DNA of 64,000 nt, from positions 1 to 64,000 of the forward strand of contig JACRBJ010000086.1 of the NCBI GenBank assembly GCA_016234555.1, in the 5' to 3' direction. The translations under genes and the position numbers were made by a program. The notes beneath the pieces were generated by a model that saw only the letters and a list, made by a program, of their open reading frames with translations, did not search any database and was not told where the DNA came from. The stretch is from Chloroflexota bacterium. Lineage in GTDB: Bacteria; Chloroflexota; Anaerolineae; Anaerolineales; Villigracilaceae. Below, piece after piece: positions 7,272 through 15,994 of this stretch (position 1 is the stretch's first letter; each line of letters begins with the position of its first letter).

Positions 7272-9452
7272 TTACTTTGCCTCCCGCACATCCACCAGTA
7301 CTGCGCGTACTACGATGCGTTTCAGGTAGGCGCCGGTCTTTTCATCGTAGTCATCGCACGTGATGAGTGTAAGATAGGACTTCTCCTCGTGTTTCATCAC
7401 GGTGTTGTCGCCGGGCTCCACCAGCCTGCTCGATTCGACCTTGTAGGTGTAACGATTGCCCCGGTTGAATATGAAAATGTACTCTCCGACGCCGAGGTTC
7501 TTCAACTTGAAGAAGACGCCCGGCTTCCCGTTCGCATCGACGACATGACCTGTCAAAAGACTGTTACCCGTCCAGGTGGGATACGCAGTTCCGTTCAGCC
7601 ACCCGACCTGATTCAACAGCCAGGAGACATCCCATTTGCCTTGCTTTTGCTGCACTCCGATAATCGAGGTTTTCACTTTGAGCACAGGGATCTCGAGCCT
7701 GAGGTCGGTCGAATCGTAGACCGGGCGCGTTGCGGTGTTCAATTCCGTCACGATGTTTGGCGCGAAACCCGTCACCGGGATGAGGAAAGCCCCACCCGAA
7801 GATTCCCTGCGATCGTTGGGGTCTCCGGGATCCCTCGGACCCGGACCTGGAGGTGGGGGTGGGGGAACACAAGTTGGGGGGACGTTGGTAACAGCAATGC
7901 CGTCACCGCCCGCTGTGGCGCCAAAGGGATCGTTGGCGGTTGTGCTTGTCCCATTTAATCCTCCGCTGACATCGCCTGCCACCAGGGGACCCGAAGTGAA
8001 AATAAATCCGCCGCCACCGCCACCGCCGGGACCATGCCGGTCAATTGGTGCGGTCTGTGCGGGCCAGGTGATTCCGCCATCGCCGCCGGCTGCGGAAACC
8101 GTCAAATTGCCGACGCTACCGCCGTTATTTCTTGCGATCACGACGACGCTTCCGCCGGCTCCTCCTCCACCGCCACCATCGTTGAGGACGGTTTGGTTTG
8201 CGGTTGCACCGTCTGCGCGGATCGTGCCAGCGCCGACAATGGTGCAGGCGCGGATCATTACGACCCCGCCACCCGCCGCGCCGCTGCTTGCAAAGCCATT
8301 GGCTGGGGAGCCTGTGCCGTCATTGGTTGTGCCGGCACCGCCGCCGCCGCCCAAAATCACGCGTGGGGCTGAGCCCGGGAAAGGCGCTCCGCCAAACCCA
8401 CCAGTGACTGCGCCTGACTGCCAGGAGTTCCCGCCCATGCCGCCGTAGCCGCCGTTGCCGCCGCCGCCGCCGCCACTGTTTTGGGAATTTGATCGAGGTC
8501 TTCCATCCGTGCTTCCGCCACCGCCGTTACCGGATGCGCCGCGTCCGTAACTTCCATTAATGAAGCCTTCGTTTGCCGCGCCGTTGTCGAGCAGTACGCC
8601 GTTGTCATTGATGTATCGCGGCGTGCCGGCATACCCTTCACCTTTGGCACCGTTCACAGAGAACGTGGAAAGTGTACGGTAGTCGGTGCTTGCGAATGTG
8701 CCGACAGCATCGCCAAGCCCCCCCAACTGTCGTCCGCCGCCGCCGCGGAATCCGAGCGTGCTGACGTCGATGGTGTTCCCGTTCCAGTCCAGCGTATCCT
8801 GCACGCTGAAGACGACAATTCCTCCTGTGCTTCCGTCCCAGCGCAGGGCCGAGACGGTGCCGCTTAATGCCGCGTTCAGGTATTGTGGCACGCGGATCAC
8901 CTGGAATGTGCGCTGTCCCTGTGTAATGAAGGACGCACTGAAATAGCTATTAACCAGCCCGGTTGAAATCGGGACTGCTCCGCCTGAGACTGGTCCTGTG
9001 GCGGTCACATACTCGTACCGCCCGGCTGAAAAATTGGCGGCAAGGTTTCCCCCGGCGTAGGCATTTGCCGCGGAATAATTCACCGTGTCCCCGACGATAT
9101 TGGCAGTGCCGACGCCGTCGCCATATCTTTGATCATTGCTTCCATCGAGGTCGGCGCCCTGCATCTGGACAACCAGAAGCATGTCGCCAGCCGCAATGGG
9201 AGGACCTCCACCGGCGCGGGCGGGTCCGATGGAAATCGATGTTGTCCCTGCTGGAGCGTCAGCGGTTCCTGGATGGTAGGTATTTAGAATACCGTTGAGC
9301 ATTGTTGGCGGGCTGGCTTGAATGCCTGGAGCTTTGTCCCCTATGGCGGCATGTGCTGTTGTTGCCGGCTGGGCTAGAACCATTGTTGTGACGATAAGCA
9401 GGTGGAGGGCAAAAGTTGGTCCGAACTTGAACGAAAATTTATTAAATGTCAT
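7272..9452 (-). CDS. Secreted Gly-rich protein fused to a C-terminal sortase
   Basis: A 726-residue exported protein with an N-terminal signal peptide (hydrophobic about 13-33), a long Gly-rich beta-type region with repeated GGGGG stretches (about 250-530), a Pro-rich linker (PPPPPPGPGP), then a sortase domain from about 575. The sortase triad is present: His in LLTGHVVD (about 636), Cys in TLITC (about 699) and Arg in LKRIVV (about 712). The motif IPVTG (about 558-562) lies just before the sortase and resembles the substrate signal of sortases. Sortases join proteins to the envelope or to each other; self-processing or anchoring of the Gly-rich part is possible but inferred. ATG at 9452 is preferred over the upstream TTG because GAGG precedes it. 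Confidence 0.75.
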   Translation of the reverse strand: MTFNKFSFKFGPTFALHLLIVTTMVLAQPATTAHAAIGDKAPGIQASPPTMLNGILNTYHPGTADAPAGTTSISIGPARAGGGPPIAAGDMLLVVQMQGADLDGSNDQRYGDGVGTANIVGDTVNYSAANAYAGGNLAANFSAGRYEYVTATGPVSGGAVPISTGLVNSYFSASFITQGQRTFQVIRVPQYLNAALSGTVSALRWDGSTGGIVVFSVQDTLDWNGNTIDVSTLGFRGGGGRQLGGLGDAVGTFASTDYRTLSTFSVNGAKGEGYAGTPRYINDNGVLLDNGAANEGFINGSYGRGASGNGGGGSTDGRPRSNSQNSGGGGGGNGGYGGMGGNSWQSGAVTGGFGGAPFPGSAPRVILGGGGGAGTTNDGTGSPANGFASSGAAGGGVVMIRACTIVGAGTIRADGATANQTVLNDGGGGGGAGGSVVVIARNNGGSVGNLTVSAAGGDGGITWPAQTAPIDRHGPGGGGGGGFIFTSGPLVAGDVSGGLNGTSTTANDPFGATAGGDGIAVTNVPPTCVPPPPPPGPGPRDPGDPNDRRESSGGAFLIPVTGFAPNIVTELNTATRPVYDSTDLRLEIPVLKVKTSIIGVQQKQGKWDVSWLLNQVGWLNGTAYPTWTGNSLLTGHVVDANGKPGVFFKLKNLGVGEYIFIFNRGNRYTYKVESSRLVEPGDNTVMKHEEKSYLTLITCDDYDEKTGAYLKRIVVRAVLVDVREAK

Positions 9453-9540
9453 GCTTTGCCTCAACTACCAGGTTTCTCAAATAAAATTGCTCATCGAAAA
9501 ACACCTGATTTTTTCAGGCGTCTCTAAAATACTAACCAGT

Positions 9541-9588
9541 AAAAAATAAGTCATACGCTCACCTTTCAAATTTGAAAGGTGAGCGTAT
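9541..9588 (-). terminator. Perfect 36-bp palindrome, terminator of racemase operon
   Basis: Bases 9553-9588 form a perfect palindrome (each arm 18 bases, centre cAAATTTg). On the minus strand it is followed by gacttatttttt, so it fits a rho-independent terminator 60 bases after the racemase stop. It is also about 100 bases upstream of the sortase gene, so it insulates that gene from read-through. Confidence 0.7.
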
Positions 9589-9647
9589 TGTATGATTGTT
9601 TCCCTTAATTGTCAACGAACTTAAGTATTACTGCGCCTCAAAGCCGG

Positions 9648-10343
9648 TTATGACTTCAGCGCATACTCGACGGCGGCAGTGGCGTGAATGGATGTGGTGG
9701 CGAAGAGCGGCACGCGGCTGTCCTCCTGTTTGACAAGCAATTCGATCTCGGTGCAGCCGAGGATGATTCCCTCCACGCCATGGGCAGCCAAAGACTCCAT
9801 AATGCGTTTGAATTCCACGCGCGAGGCATCCAGAATTTTTCCCTGCACCAATTCGTCAAAGATGACACGATGGATAATCTCACGGTCAGACTTGTTGGGG
9901 GTCAGCACCTCCAGCCCGAAGTTTTGGATTAACCGTCCCTTGTAAAAATCATGCTCCATCGTAAAGCGCGTGCCGAGCAGTCCGATTTTCTTCATCCCCG
10001 CCGCGACGATCCGCTCCGCAGTGGCATCCGCAATGTGCAGGAACGGGATGTTCACGCCCGCGGTAATCTGGTCGGTGAGTTTGTGCATGGTGTTGGTGCA
10101 GAGGACGATGAAGTCTGCGCCGCCGCGTTCGAGGTCTTGCGCGCACTTTGCAAGGATTTGTCCCGCTTCATCCCAGCGGTCTTTGTGCTGGAGTTTTTCG
10201 ATCTCGGCAAAGTCCACGGTGACCATGAGGCTCTTTGCCGAATGCAGACCGCCCAGTTTTGCTTTTGCGGTCTCGTTGATGATGCGATAATACTCGATGG
10301 ATGATTCCCAGCTCATCCCGCCGATCAATCCGATTGTTTTCAT
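9648..10343 (-). CDS. Aspartate/glutamate racemase family protein
   Basis: A 231-residue cofactor-independent racemase of the YgeA/aspartate racemase type. It begins MKTIGLIGGMSWESS, a hallmark of the family, and has both catalytic cysteines: VLCTNTMHK (about residue 82) and LGCTEIELL (about 193). The length is normal. Relatives interconvert D- and L-aspartate or related amino acids, giving D-amino acids for cell wall or signalling. The gene starts 6 bases after the thioesterase stop; GAGGT of its ribosome site overlaps that stop, so translation is probably coupled. Confidence 0.85.
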   Translation of the reverse strand: MKTIGLIGGMSWESSIEYYRIINETAKAKLGGLHSAKSLMVTVDFAEIEKLQHKDRWDEAGQILAKCAQDLERGGADFIVLCTNTMHKLTDQITAGVNIPFLHIADATAERIVAAGMKKIGLLGTRFTMEHDFYKGRLIQNFGLEVLTPNKSDREIIHRVIFDELVQGKILDASRVEFKRIMESLAAHGVEGIILGCTEIELLVKQEDSRVPLFATTSIHATAAVEYALKS

Positions 10344-10349
10344 GTGACC

Positions 10350-10778
10350 TCACTTCAGGCTGACTGTTTCAAATAGTTTTGGGGCGACGACGTAGATTCC
10401 CCGCCCGCTCACGGCGACAGTTGAATCAGGCAATTTGATTTCGCCTGTCGAGAAGATTTTCCGCTCGTCCATCTGCGTGATGCGGGCTTCGAGGGTTAGC
10501 GGCTGGTTGAGTGGAAGCGGCTTGTGGTAGTTGATCTCCAAATTAACAGCCGCCACTTTATGTCCCGCCGCCCAGACGACCAGCCCCATCGCTTCATCCA
10601 ATATCGCCGCGGATGCTCCGCCGTGTGCATGTCCCGGTGGACCCTGTTGCGCCTCATTCAAGGTGAACTCCGAGGTCATGATTCCCTCGTCGTCCACATA
10701 CCAGGTGAGACCGATGCTGTGAGGATTTTCGATCCCGCACACAAAACACCAGCCGTGATAGGGAAGTTGTCGCTTCAT
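10350..10778 (-). CDS. PaaI-like hotdog thioesterase
   Basis: A 142-residue hotdog-fold protein. Typical PaaI/YigI features are GGASAAILDEAMGLVVW, which carries the helix with the catalytic Asp/Glu, followed by NLEINYHKPLPLNQPL. An N-terminal CFVCGIENP motif is common in this subfamily. It probably hydrolyses an acyl-CoA thioester; the substrate is unknown. It is co-oriented with the racemase, 6 bases away, and starts 9 bases after the end of the membrane protein upstream. TAAAAT lies 6 bases before its ATG and might be an internal leaderless promoter. Confidence 0.8.
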   Translation of the reverse strand: MKRQLPYHGWCFVCGIENPHSIGLTWYVDDEGIMTSEFTLNEAQQGPPGHAHGGASAAILDEAMGLVVWAAGHKVAAVNLEINYHKPLPLNQPLTLEARITQMDERKIFSTGEIKLPDSTVAVSGRGIYVVAPKLFETVSLK

Positions 10779-10787
10779 GGCGATATT

Positions 10788-11930
10788 TTATCCTGTTGCG
10801 CGCTGCCTTTTGAACCAGCGACCCAGATTCAGATAAAACAGATAGATGACGCTCAGGAGGGAGACCGCGGCTGCTGCCATTCCACTGCTGACCAGCGCCT
10901 GGGCTAGGAAGATGTTTTGCGCAGACGACAGGTTGACCAGCGCCGAGACCACGGTCACGTGCAGCGGCAGGACCATCACCAGCCCGCAGCCGGTGCACAG
11001 CGCCATCAATCGCGAACCATGCGAATCGGCAATGCTCCCGAAGAGCTTTGCTTCGATGTCATCCTGCGGGATGGGAAAGGCGTCGCGCCCCGGCAGGATG
11101 GTCTTGAACAAGGTTTGCAGTGACTTCAAACTCATCGCTAAACTTGCCAGCAAAGCAATGATGACGCGGGGATTTGCAAGCAGGTTTGCATCGACCAAAA
11201 ACAGCAGGGTGGCAAGGACGGGTGCAGCGCCGATTCCGACGTAAGCCGCCATTTTGACTTCATCCATCCCGCAGCGGTGCTCCGCTTCGCGTGCTTCGTG
11301 CGGGATGATGAGGGTTAGCGCAAAGTGGGAGATCAAGGCCAGCAGCATGGATACCGTCAGCGGCATGGCCAACACGTTGATTCCGATGGAGGCAGACAAA
11401 TGCGAAAAGACGCCGGCTGTCAATGCGGCAGTGATGATCGATGCTGGCAGGACGGTGAGGGCGGCGTTCATCGCCATCTGTGGCTCGGACTTGTCGAAGA
11501 CATCGATTTGACCATTGTTTCGTGGATGTGCCAGCCAACCGCCCAGTGCCCCAAGCCCAATCCCGCTCAGGAAGAGAATCAGGAACATCCATTGCGTTCG
11601 GTTCACAATCTCGGCGATGACTTCAGCTTGGGGCTGTCCGTTTGCCGCAGTCACCCCGGCGACTCCCGCACCGAGCAGACAAAAGAGGATCGCGCCTGCC
11701 AGTCCGCCGCAGAGTCCTCCCAACACGGCACAGCGGACCGGTTGGACTGAGCCGCTCCAACGTCCAGCCATCCAACCGCCGCCAATCGTGACAAGCGCCG
11801 CCGCAGTCACTGCAATCCAAAGCCAGTTTGTGGAACCAAAGACACGTGGACGCAACAGAATCAGGGTCGCGATTAATCCACTCAAAATGCCAGCCGCTCC
11901 AGCTTTCGTGGTCATGACCCAAGTGTACAT
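10788..11930 (-). CDS. Polytopic membrane protein, function unknown
   Basis: A 380-residue integral membrane protein with about nine or ten hydrophobic helices, many rich in Gly and Ala, and two polar loops (about 145-155 and 280-305). No transporter signature is recognised. An ATG at 11915 five codons inside is an equally possible start. It is the first gene of a minus-strand unit with the thioesterase and racemase and is divergent from the WD40 gene. Confidence 0.6.
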   Translation of the reverse strand: MYTWVMTTKAGAAGILSGLIATLILLRPRVFGSTNWLWIAVTAAALVTIGGGWMAGRWSGSVQPVRCAVLGGLCGGLAGAILFCLLGAGVAGVTAANGQPQAEVIAEIVNRTQWMFLILFLSGIGLGALGGWLAHPRNNGQIDVFDKSEPQMAMNAALTVLPASIITAALTAGVFSHLSASIGINVLAMPLTVSMLLALISHFALTLIIPHEAREAEHRCGMDEVKMAAYVGIGAAPVLATLLFLVDANLLANPRVIIALLASLAMSLKSLQTLFKTILPGRDAFPIPQDDIEAKLFGSIADSHGSRLMALCTGCGLVMVLPLHVTVVSALVNLSSAQNIFLAQALVSSGMAAAAVSLLSVIYLFYLNLGRWFKRQRATG

Positions 11931-12018
11931 CTTTTGTGGTTATAATTTGTACATCATTAGCGGTTTGGGACAATCGAAGTCAGGCAGGCGGTAATTATTT
12001 TGTGAATGGAGTCAGCGA

Positions 12019-14544
12019 ATGGATAAAAATAAAGCATTTCAAAATCTTCCCGATGGAACGGTATCCGGGGAGGAAGTTAACTCGCTTAGGCAGGAGTCTG
12101 TCAATGGAAAGAAGCGTGAGCGAAGGTTAAGATGGGCAGTGATTGTTTCTGTTGTGATGGCTGTAACCTTTTTGGCGTTGAGCGGTTTGGGGTGGCTAAA
12201 AAACAGGGAGGTAAAGTCGCAATTAGCCGCGGCGCAATCAGATGTATATCGCGCGCTTATGTTATATGGGACTGCTGATGCGCAAAAAAGTGATGCGGAA
12301 GAGCAAGCCAAAGTTGGTCTAGCTCGCGAGATTGCGCTGAAAGCACGATTGTCGTGGGACAGATCAGTCGCTATTCTGTTGGCGATTGAATCCATGCGTT
12401 TGGCGCCCAGTGGCGAAGCTTCCCAGGTTATATGGGATGCTTTGGAGACGCCGATTTTCCAAAGCCGCACCAGCTCTTCTTCCGCCTTTTTTGAACATGA
12501 TAGCGGAATTGTTGTCTCGATTGGGAGTGATAGCTTGAAGACGGTTCGGATTTGGGATGTTTTAAGAGGGGAAGAAATTGCTCATCTGGCGCAAACGCGC
12601 GAGAATGTAAATGTTGCGATTAGTCCGAATTTCAGGGATGTTGCGTCTGTAACTTACGACCAGGCTTCGCACACATCGACAACACTTGTAAGGAAAATTA
12701 ACTCAGTACGAGAATCCACTCTCAAATCCCATGTTGGATATGTGTCTTCAACTGTCTTCAGTCCTGATGGCAATAATATAGCTTCTGTAGAGCGCCTGCA
12801 AAGGGGTGATAAGACGACTCAATGGGCTATCCGTGTGTGGACAGTCGCTACGGGGGAAGATGTAACTCTTGTTACATTCAATGATGCGAATATTGGTGCT
12901 GCTTTTCCTGTTGTGTTTAGCCCTGACGGCTTGTATTTGCTTTCTAGCGCGTGCGACCAAAAAGATAAGGAGAGGGGTCGGTGTATTCAAGGATCTGTTC
13001 ATGTGTGGGAGGTCGCTACTGGAAAGGAAGTCGCTCGGATGATTCACAAAGGCAGCATAACTGCTGCTGAATTTAGTTCTGATGCAACTCGTATTGTTTC
13101 AAGTAGCAGTGAGGATACGGCTCGTGTTTGGGAGGTTACTTCAGGCAAGGAAATTTCTCATGCAAGTGGTGATGCTATGTATGGTGCAACTTTTAGCCCG
13201 GATGGAAAGTCTGTGGCGTCTATTGGGAAGCCTGGCATTCGTACATGGGAAGCTGGAACTGGCAAAGAAATGCTCCATTTGCCTGTTTCTGGTAGTATCA
13301 GGTTGCTGAGGTTTAGTCCTGACGGAAAATTTTTAGCTTCTGCAAGCGATGTTAATAACGATACTTATATTGTGTCTGTTTGGGAAGTTGTGACGGGGAA
13401 AGAGGTCATGCGACTTCGGGATTCGTATCTAGGTTCACTCGCTTTTAGCCCTGATAGCAAATACCTTCTCGTTGCAGGGAAGGAAGTTAAAGTGTGGGAA
13501 ATATTCCCGGGACAAATTGGTGTTCCGTCCATTCTGTACTCTTTCCCTCCTGGTAAAAGACACATGGTTGGGCTGAAAGATAATCCTCCTTTTATATTGG
13601 ACGTGGAGGAAAATGATTACCAGGAAGTGTATTCATTTGGATTTAGTTCCAATGGCAAATATCTGGCGATGGGAGATGCCGATGGAACAGTTTCTGTTTT
13701 GGAGCTTGCTGCTGGCAATAAAATTTCCTACCCGATGCATGACGCCACTGTAAGCGCTGTTGCTATTAGCCCGAATGGTAAATATGTGATATCAGGTAGC
13801 GGTGATAATACAGCCCGTCTGTGGGAGGTTGCTACCGGCAAAGAAATTGCTCACATGGCGCATTCTGCCCCTGTTGTCTCTGCTACTTTCAGCCCCGATG
13901 GCAGGTATGCAGCTTCTGGAAGTTATGATACGAGTGTCTATGTATGGGATACTTTGACGGGTAAGGAAGTCGCCCATGTAGTGGGGATGTTTGTTGTTTT
14001 CAGCCCTGATAGCAAGTATGTAGTCTCAAGTGGAGCCAATGGTATCGTCAGTCTATGGGAGGTCGCTACGGGAAAGGAAATTATGCATATATTGTCCGAC
14101 GGGGGCAGGGCATTTTTTACTCCTGATGGAGATTATTTGATTTTAGGAGGACAGGCTGCTGTTTCTACGTGGGATATGTCCACAGGCAGGGAAATTTCCC
14201 GTGTCCCATATCCTGTTGGCTCGACGCTTTTGGGACTCAGTTCTGACGCTGAGCGTCTTCTTTTTGTAGGAAATGAAAACGTTGTTGAAATGAAATGGCG
14301 CCCAGAGGATTTGATTACCGATGCCTGCTCTCGTGTGACCCGCAACCTTACCCACTATGAATGGCAACAATACATTGGCGATATACTGCCGTATCAGGAG
14401 GTTTGTCCTAATTTTCAGCTTGAGCCGACATTAATGCCCTTTCCAACACCTACGCCGATTCCAACGTTAATGCCTACCCCAACTCCAACGCCAACATCTA
14501 CCCCAACTCCAGTGCCAGCGACCAACCCGACGGCTATCCCATGA
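12019..14544 (+). CDS. Membrane-anchored WD40-repeat protein
   Basis: An 841-residue protein with a short cytoplasmic N-terminus, one transmembrane helix (about 40-60), a coiled-coil-like segment with an 'ALKARLSWDRSVAILLAIES' helix (about 105-130), then about a dozen WD40 blades (repeated FSPDGKY...SGS...VWEVATGKE). The C-terminus is a Pro/Thr-rich tail from about 805. The helix before the WD40 part is the same kind that follows NACHT/STAND ATPase modules in many WD40 proteins, but no ATPase or TIR domain is present. It may be a shortened or split member of such a family, acting as an interaction scaffold at the membrane. GGAG lies 8 bases before ATG. Confidence 0.75.
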   Translation: MDKNKAFQNLPDGTVSGEEVNSLRQESVNGKKRERRLRWAVIVSVVMAVTFLALSGLGWLKNREVKSQLAAAQSDVYRALMLYGTADAQKSDAEEQAKVGLAREIALKARLSWDRSVAILLAIESMRLAPSGEASQVIWDALETPIFQSRTSSSSAFFEHDSGIVVSIGSDSLKTVRIWDVLRGEEIAHLAQTRENVNVAISPNFRDVASVTYDQASHTSTTLVRKINSVRESTLKSHVGYVSSTVFSPDGNNIASVERLQRGDKTTQWAIRVWTVATGEDVTLVTFNDANIGAAFPVVFSPDGLYLLSSACDQKDKERGRCIQGSVHVWEVATGKEVARMIHKGSITAAEFSSDATRIVSSSSEDTARVWEVTSGKEISHASGDAMYGATFSPDGKSVASIGKPGIRTWEAGTGKEMLHLPVSGSIRLLRFSPDGKFLASASDVNNDTYIVSVWEVVTGKEVMRLRDSYLGSLAFSPDSKYLLVAGKEVKVWEIFPGQIGVPSILYSFPPGKRHMVGLKDNPPFILDVEENDYQEVYSFGFSSNGKYLAMGDADGTVSVLELAAGNKISYPMHDATVSAVAISPNGKYVISGSGDNTARLWEVATGKEIAHMAHSAPVVSATFSPDGRYAASGSYDTSVYVWDTLTGKEVAHVVGMFVVFSPDSKYVVSSGANGIVSLWEVATGKEIMHILSDGGRAFFTPDGDYLILGGQAAVSTWDMSTGREISRVPYPVGSTLLGLSSDAERLLFVGNENVVEMKWRPEDLITDACSRVTRNLTHYEWQQYIGDILPYQEVCPNFQLEPTLMPFPTPTPIPTLMPTPTPTPTSTPTPVPATNPTAIP

Positions 14545-14562
14545 CAAAAAATGAGCAAACGC

Positions 14563-14591
14563 TTGACGCTTCCGCCTCCTGCCGATATAAT
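14563..14591 (+). promoter_or_regulatory. Strong sigma-70-type promoter of rpmF
   Basis: TTGACG (14563-14568) and TATAAT (14586-14591) are separated by exactly 17 bases. Transcription should start near 14598, giving a leader of about 68 bases before rpmF. It lies directly after the WD40 gene. Confidence 0.8.
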
Positions 14592-14615
14592 CCGCCCGCT
14601 AAGTTCGTAACCAAA

Positions 14616-14640
14616 CAGACGGGTGCATTCAACCCGTCTG
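14616..14640 (+). promoter_or_regulatory. Leader hairpin of rpmF mRNA
   Basis: A perfect 9-base-pair stem (cagacgggt / acccgtctg) with a 7-base loop lies between the promoter and the ribosome site AAAAGGAG. There is no T run after it, so it is not a terminator. It could stabilise the mRNA or be a protein-binding site; its function is not shown by sequence. Confidence 0.5.
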
Positions 14641-14665
14641 ATGTATGTAAAAGGAGAAAGTACTC

Positions 14666-14866
14666 ATGACCCCACATCCAAAACGCAAACATTCCAAGGG
14701 ACGCCGTGACCGCCGTCGTTCACAGGATGCGTTGACAGCGGTGAACACCGTTGCCTGTTCCAATTGCGGTTCCATGCGCCTGCCGCACACCGTCTGCCCG
14801 AAATGCGGTTTCTACAACGGGCGTGAAGTTGTCCAGGTCAAGAAGGAAAAGAAGACCGCCGAGTAG
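14666..14866 (+). CDS. rpmF: Ribosomal protein bL32
   Basis: A 66-residue basic protein matching bL32 of the large ribosomal subunit. The N-terminus PKRKHSKGRRDRRRSQDAL is typical, and the zinc ribbon is intact with two pairs of cysteines (CSNCG and CPKCG), so this is the zinc-binding form. AAGGAGA lies 6 bases before ATG. In many bacteria rpmF lies beside fatty-acid synthesis genes (plsX, fabH, fabD); here fabD follows, though a terminator separates them. Confidence 0.95.
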   Translation: MTPHPKRKHSKGRRDRRRSQDALTAVNTVACSNCGSMRLPHTVCPKCGFYNGREVVQVKKEKKTAE

Positions 14867-14887
14867 AAAAGGCTTGCATCGCTTGCA

Positions 14888-14916
14888 AAATGGGTCGTGA
14901 CTATCGCGACCCATTT
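14888..14916 (+). terminator. Terminator-like hairpin after rpmF
   Basis: A 13-base-pair stem (aaatgggtcgtga / tcgcgacccattt, one G-T pair) with a 3-base loop, followed by gtgttta. The T run is weak, so it may be only partly effective and allow read-through into fabD. Confidence 0.6.
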
Positions 14917-14980
14917 GTGTTTAATGTCATTGCGAGGGCGCTCTTCCCGAAGCAATCTCCACATTCAAAGGATGCAAATC

Positions 14981-15922
14981 ATGAAACTCAATTTACAGAC
15001 CACGGCTTTTATCTTCCCCGGACAGGGTTCCCAGGCGGTTGGCATGGGCAAAGACCTTGCCGCGCAATACCCCGTCGCAAAACAAACCTTCGACGAAGCG
15101 GATTCCATCCTCGGCTTTGCCCTCTCCAAATTGACGGCGGAAGGCCCCGCCGAGGGACTCAACGACACACTCAACACCCAGCCCGCCCTGTTCGTCCACT
15201 CGCTTGCCGCCCATCGAGTTTTTTCGACTCTCCACCCCGAAGCTGGTCCCGCCGCGCTGGCTGGACATTCCCTCGGAGAGTTGTCTGCCCTCGCCGCCGC
15301 TGGAGCCTGTTCCTTCGCCGACGGCTTGCGCCTCGTCCGCAAGCGCGCCGAGTTGATGAAGCGCGCGGGCGAACTCGCGCCCGGCGGTATGGCTGCCATC
15401 CTCAACCTGGACATCCCCACGCTGGACAAGGTTTGCGCCGAAGCCAGCACGCCCGATGAGCCTGTGCAGGTTGCCAACGACAATTGCCCCGGTCAGGTGG
15501 TGATTTCAGGCGCAAAGCCCGCCGTGGAGCGTGCCATGGCGGCGGCAAAAACTGCGGGGGCAAAACGCGCCCTGCCATTGGCGGTTTCGATTGCCGCGCA
15601 CTCGAAGTTGATGGCTTCGATTCAAGACGAATGGAACGAGGCGGTGTCTGCTGCGAATTTTTCCGCGTTGAAGCTGCCAGTCGTCGGCAACGTCCACGCC
15701 CAGCCGCTGGCAGACGAAGCCGCCGCCCGCGCCGACATCATCGCTCAGATGCAATCCCGCGTCCGCTGGACGGAGTCGGTGCAGTTTTTGGTTTCAAGCG
15801 GAATCAACACCTTTGTCGAGGTTGGAACTGGCGCCGTTCTTGGCGGCCTGGTCAAACGCATCGCGGATGGTGCGACTGTTTTGCCTTTGGGCACCCCGCA
15901 AGATTTCGCGGCGCTGGAATAA
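14981..15922 (+). CDS. fabD: Malonyl-CoA:ACP transacylase
   Basis: A 313-residue FabD. The N-terminus has FIFPGQGSQAVGMG, the nucleophile elbow is GHSLGEL (Ser about 97), an Arg lies in the following helix (LRLVRKRAELM), and the catalytic His is in AAHSKLM (about 206). It moves malonyl groups from CoA to acyl carrier protein, feeding fatty-acid elongation. AAAGGA lies 8 bases before the ATG at 14981, which fixes the start; longer in-frame upstream sequence is not conserved in the family. The gene ends inside a palindromic repeat that may terminate transcription. Confidence 0.93.
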   Translation: MKLNLQTTAFIFPGQGSQAVGMGKDLAAQYPVAKQTFDEADSILGFALSKLTAEGPAEGLNDTLNTQPALFVHSLAAHRVFSTLHPEAGPAALAGHSLGELSALAAAGACSFADGLRLVRKRAELMKRAGELAPGGMAAILNLDIPTLDKVCAEASTPDEPVQVANDNCPGQVVISGAKPAVERAMAAAKTAGAKRALPLAVSIAAHSKLMASIQDEWNEAVSAANFSALKLPVVGNVHAQPLADEAAARADIIAQMQSRVRWTESVQFLVSSGINTFVEVGTGAVLGGLVKRIADGATVLPLGTPQDFAALE

Positions 15923-15955
15923 AAGTAAGGGCGGGGTAACCCCGCCCTTACTTTT
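15921..15955. repeat. G+C-rich palindromic repeat / possible terminator
   Basis: A perfect inverted repeat with 16-base arms (aaaagtaagggcgggg and its complement) and a 3-base loop, overlapping the fabD stop codon. Its core (gtaagggcgggg...ccccgccc) resembles the copy inside the helicase gene at 33303-33326, so it belongs to a dispersed family. The stem ends in actttt and may act as a terminator for fabD. Confidence 0.7.
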
Positions 15956-15994
15956 GCCCTCCCGCTTTTGTTCCAAGTCGGGCAAAATAGGGAT

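Noticed and set aside
7735..8448. Pro-rich frame opposite the Gly-rich sortase gene
   Set aside because: Gly codons read backwards give Pro; it is a shadow of the Gly-rich repeats.
9553..9588. Perfect 36-bp palindrome as an operator of the sortase gene
   Set aside because: The T run on the minus strand and the position after the racemase stop fit a terminator better; it is about 100 bases from the sortase start.
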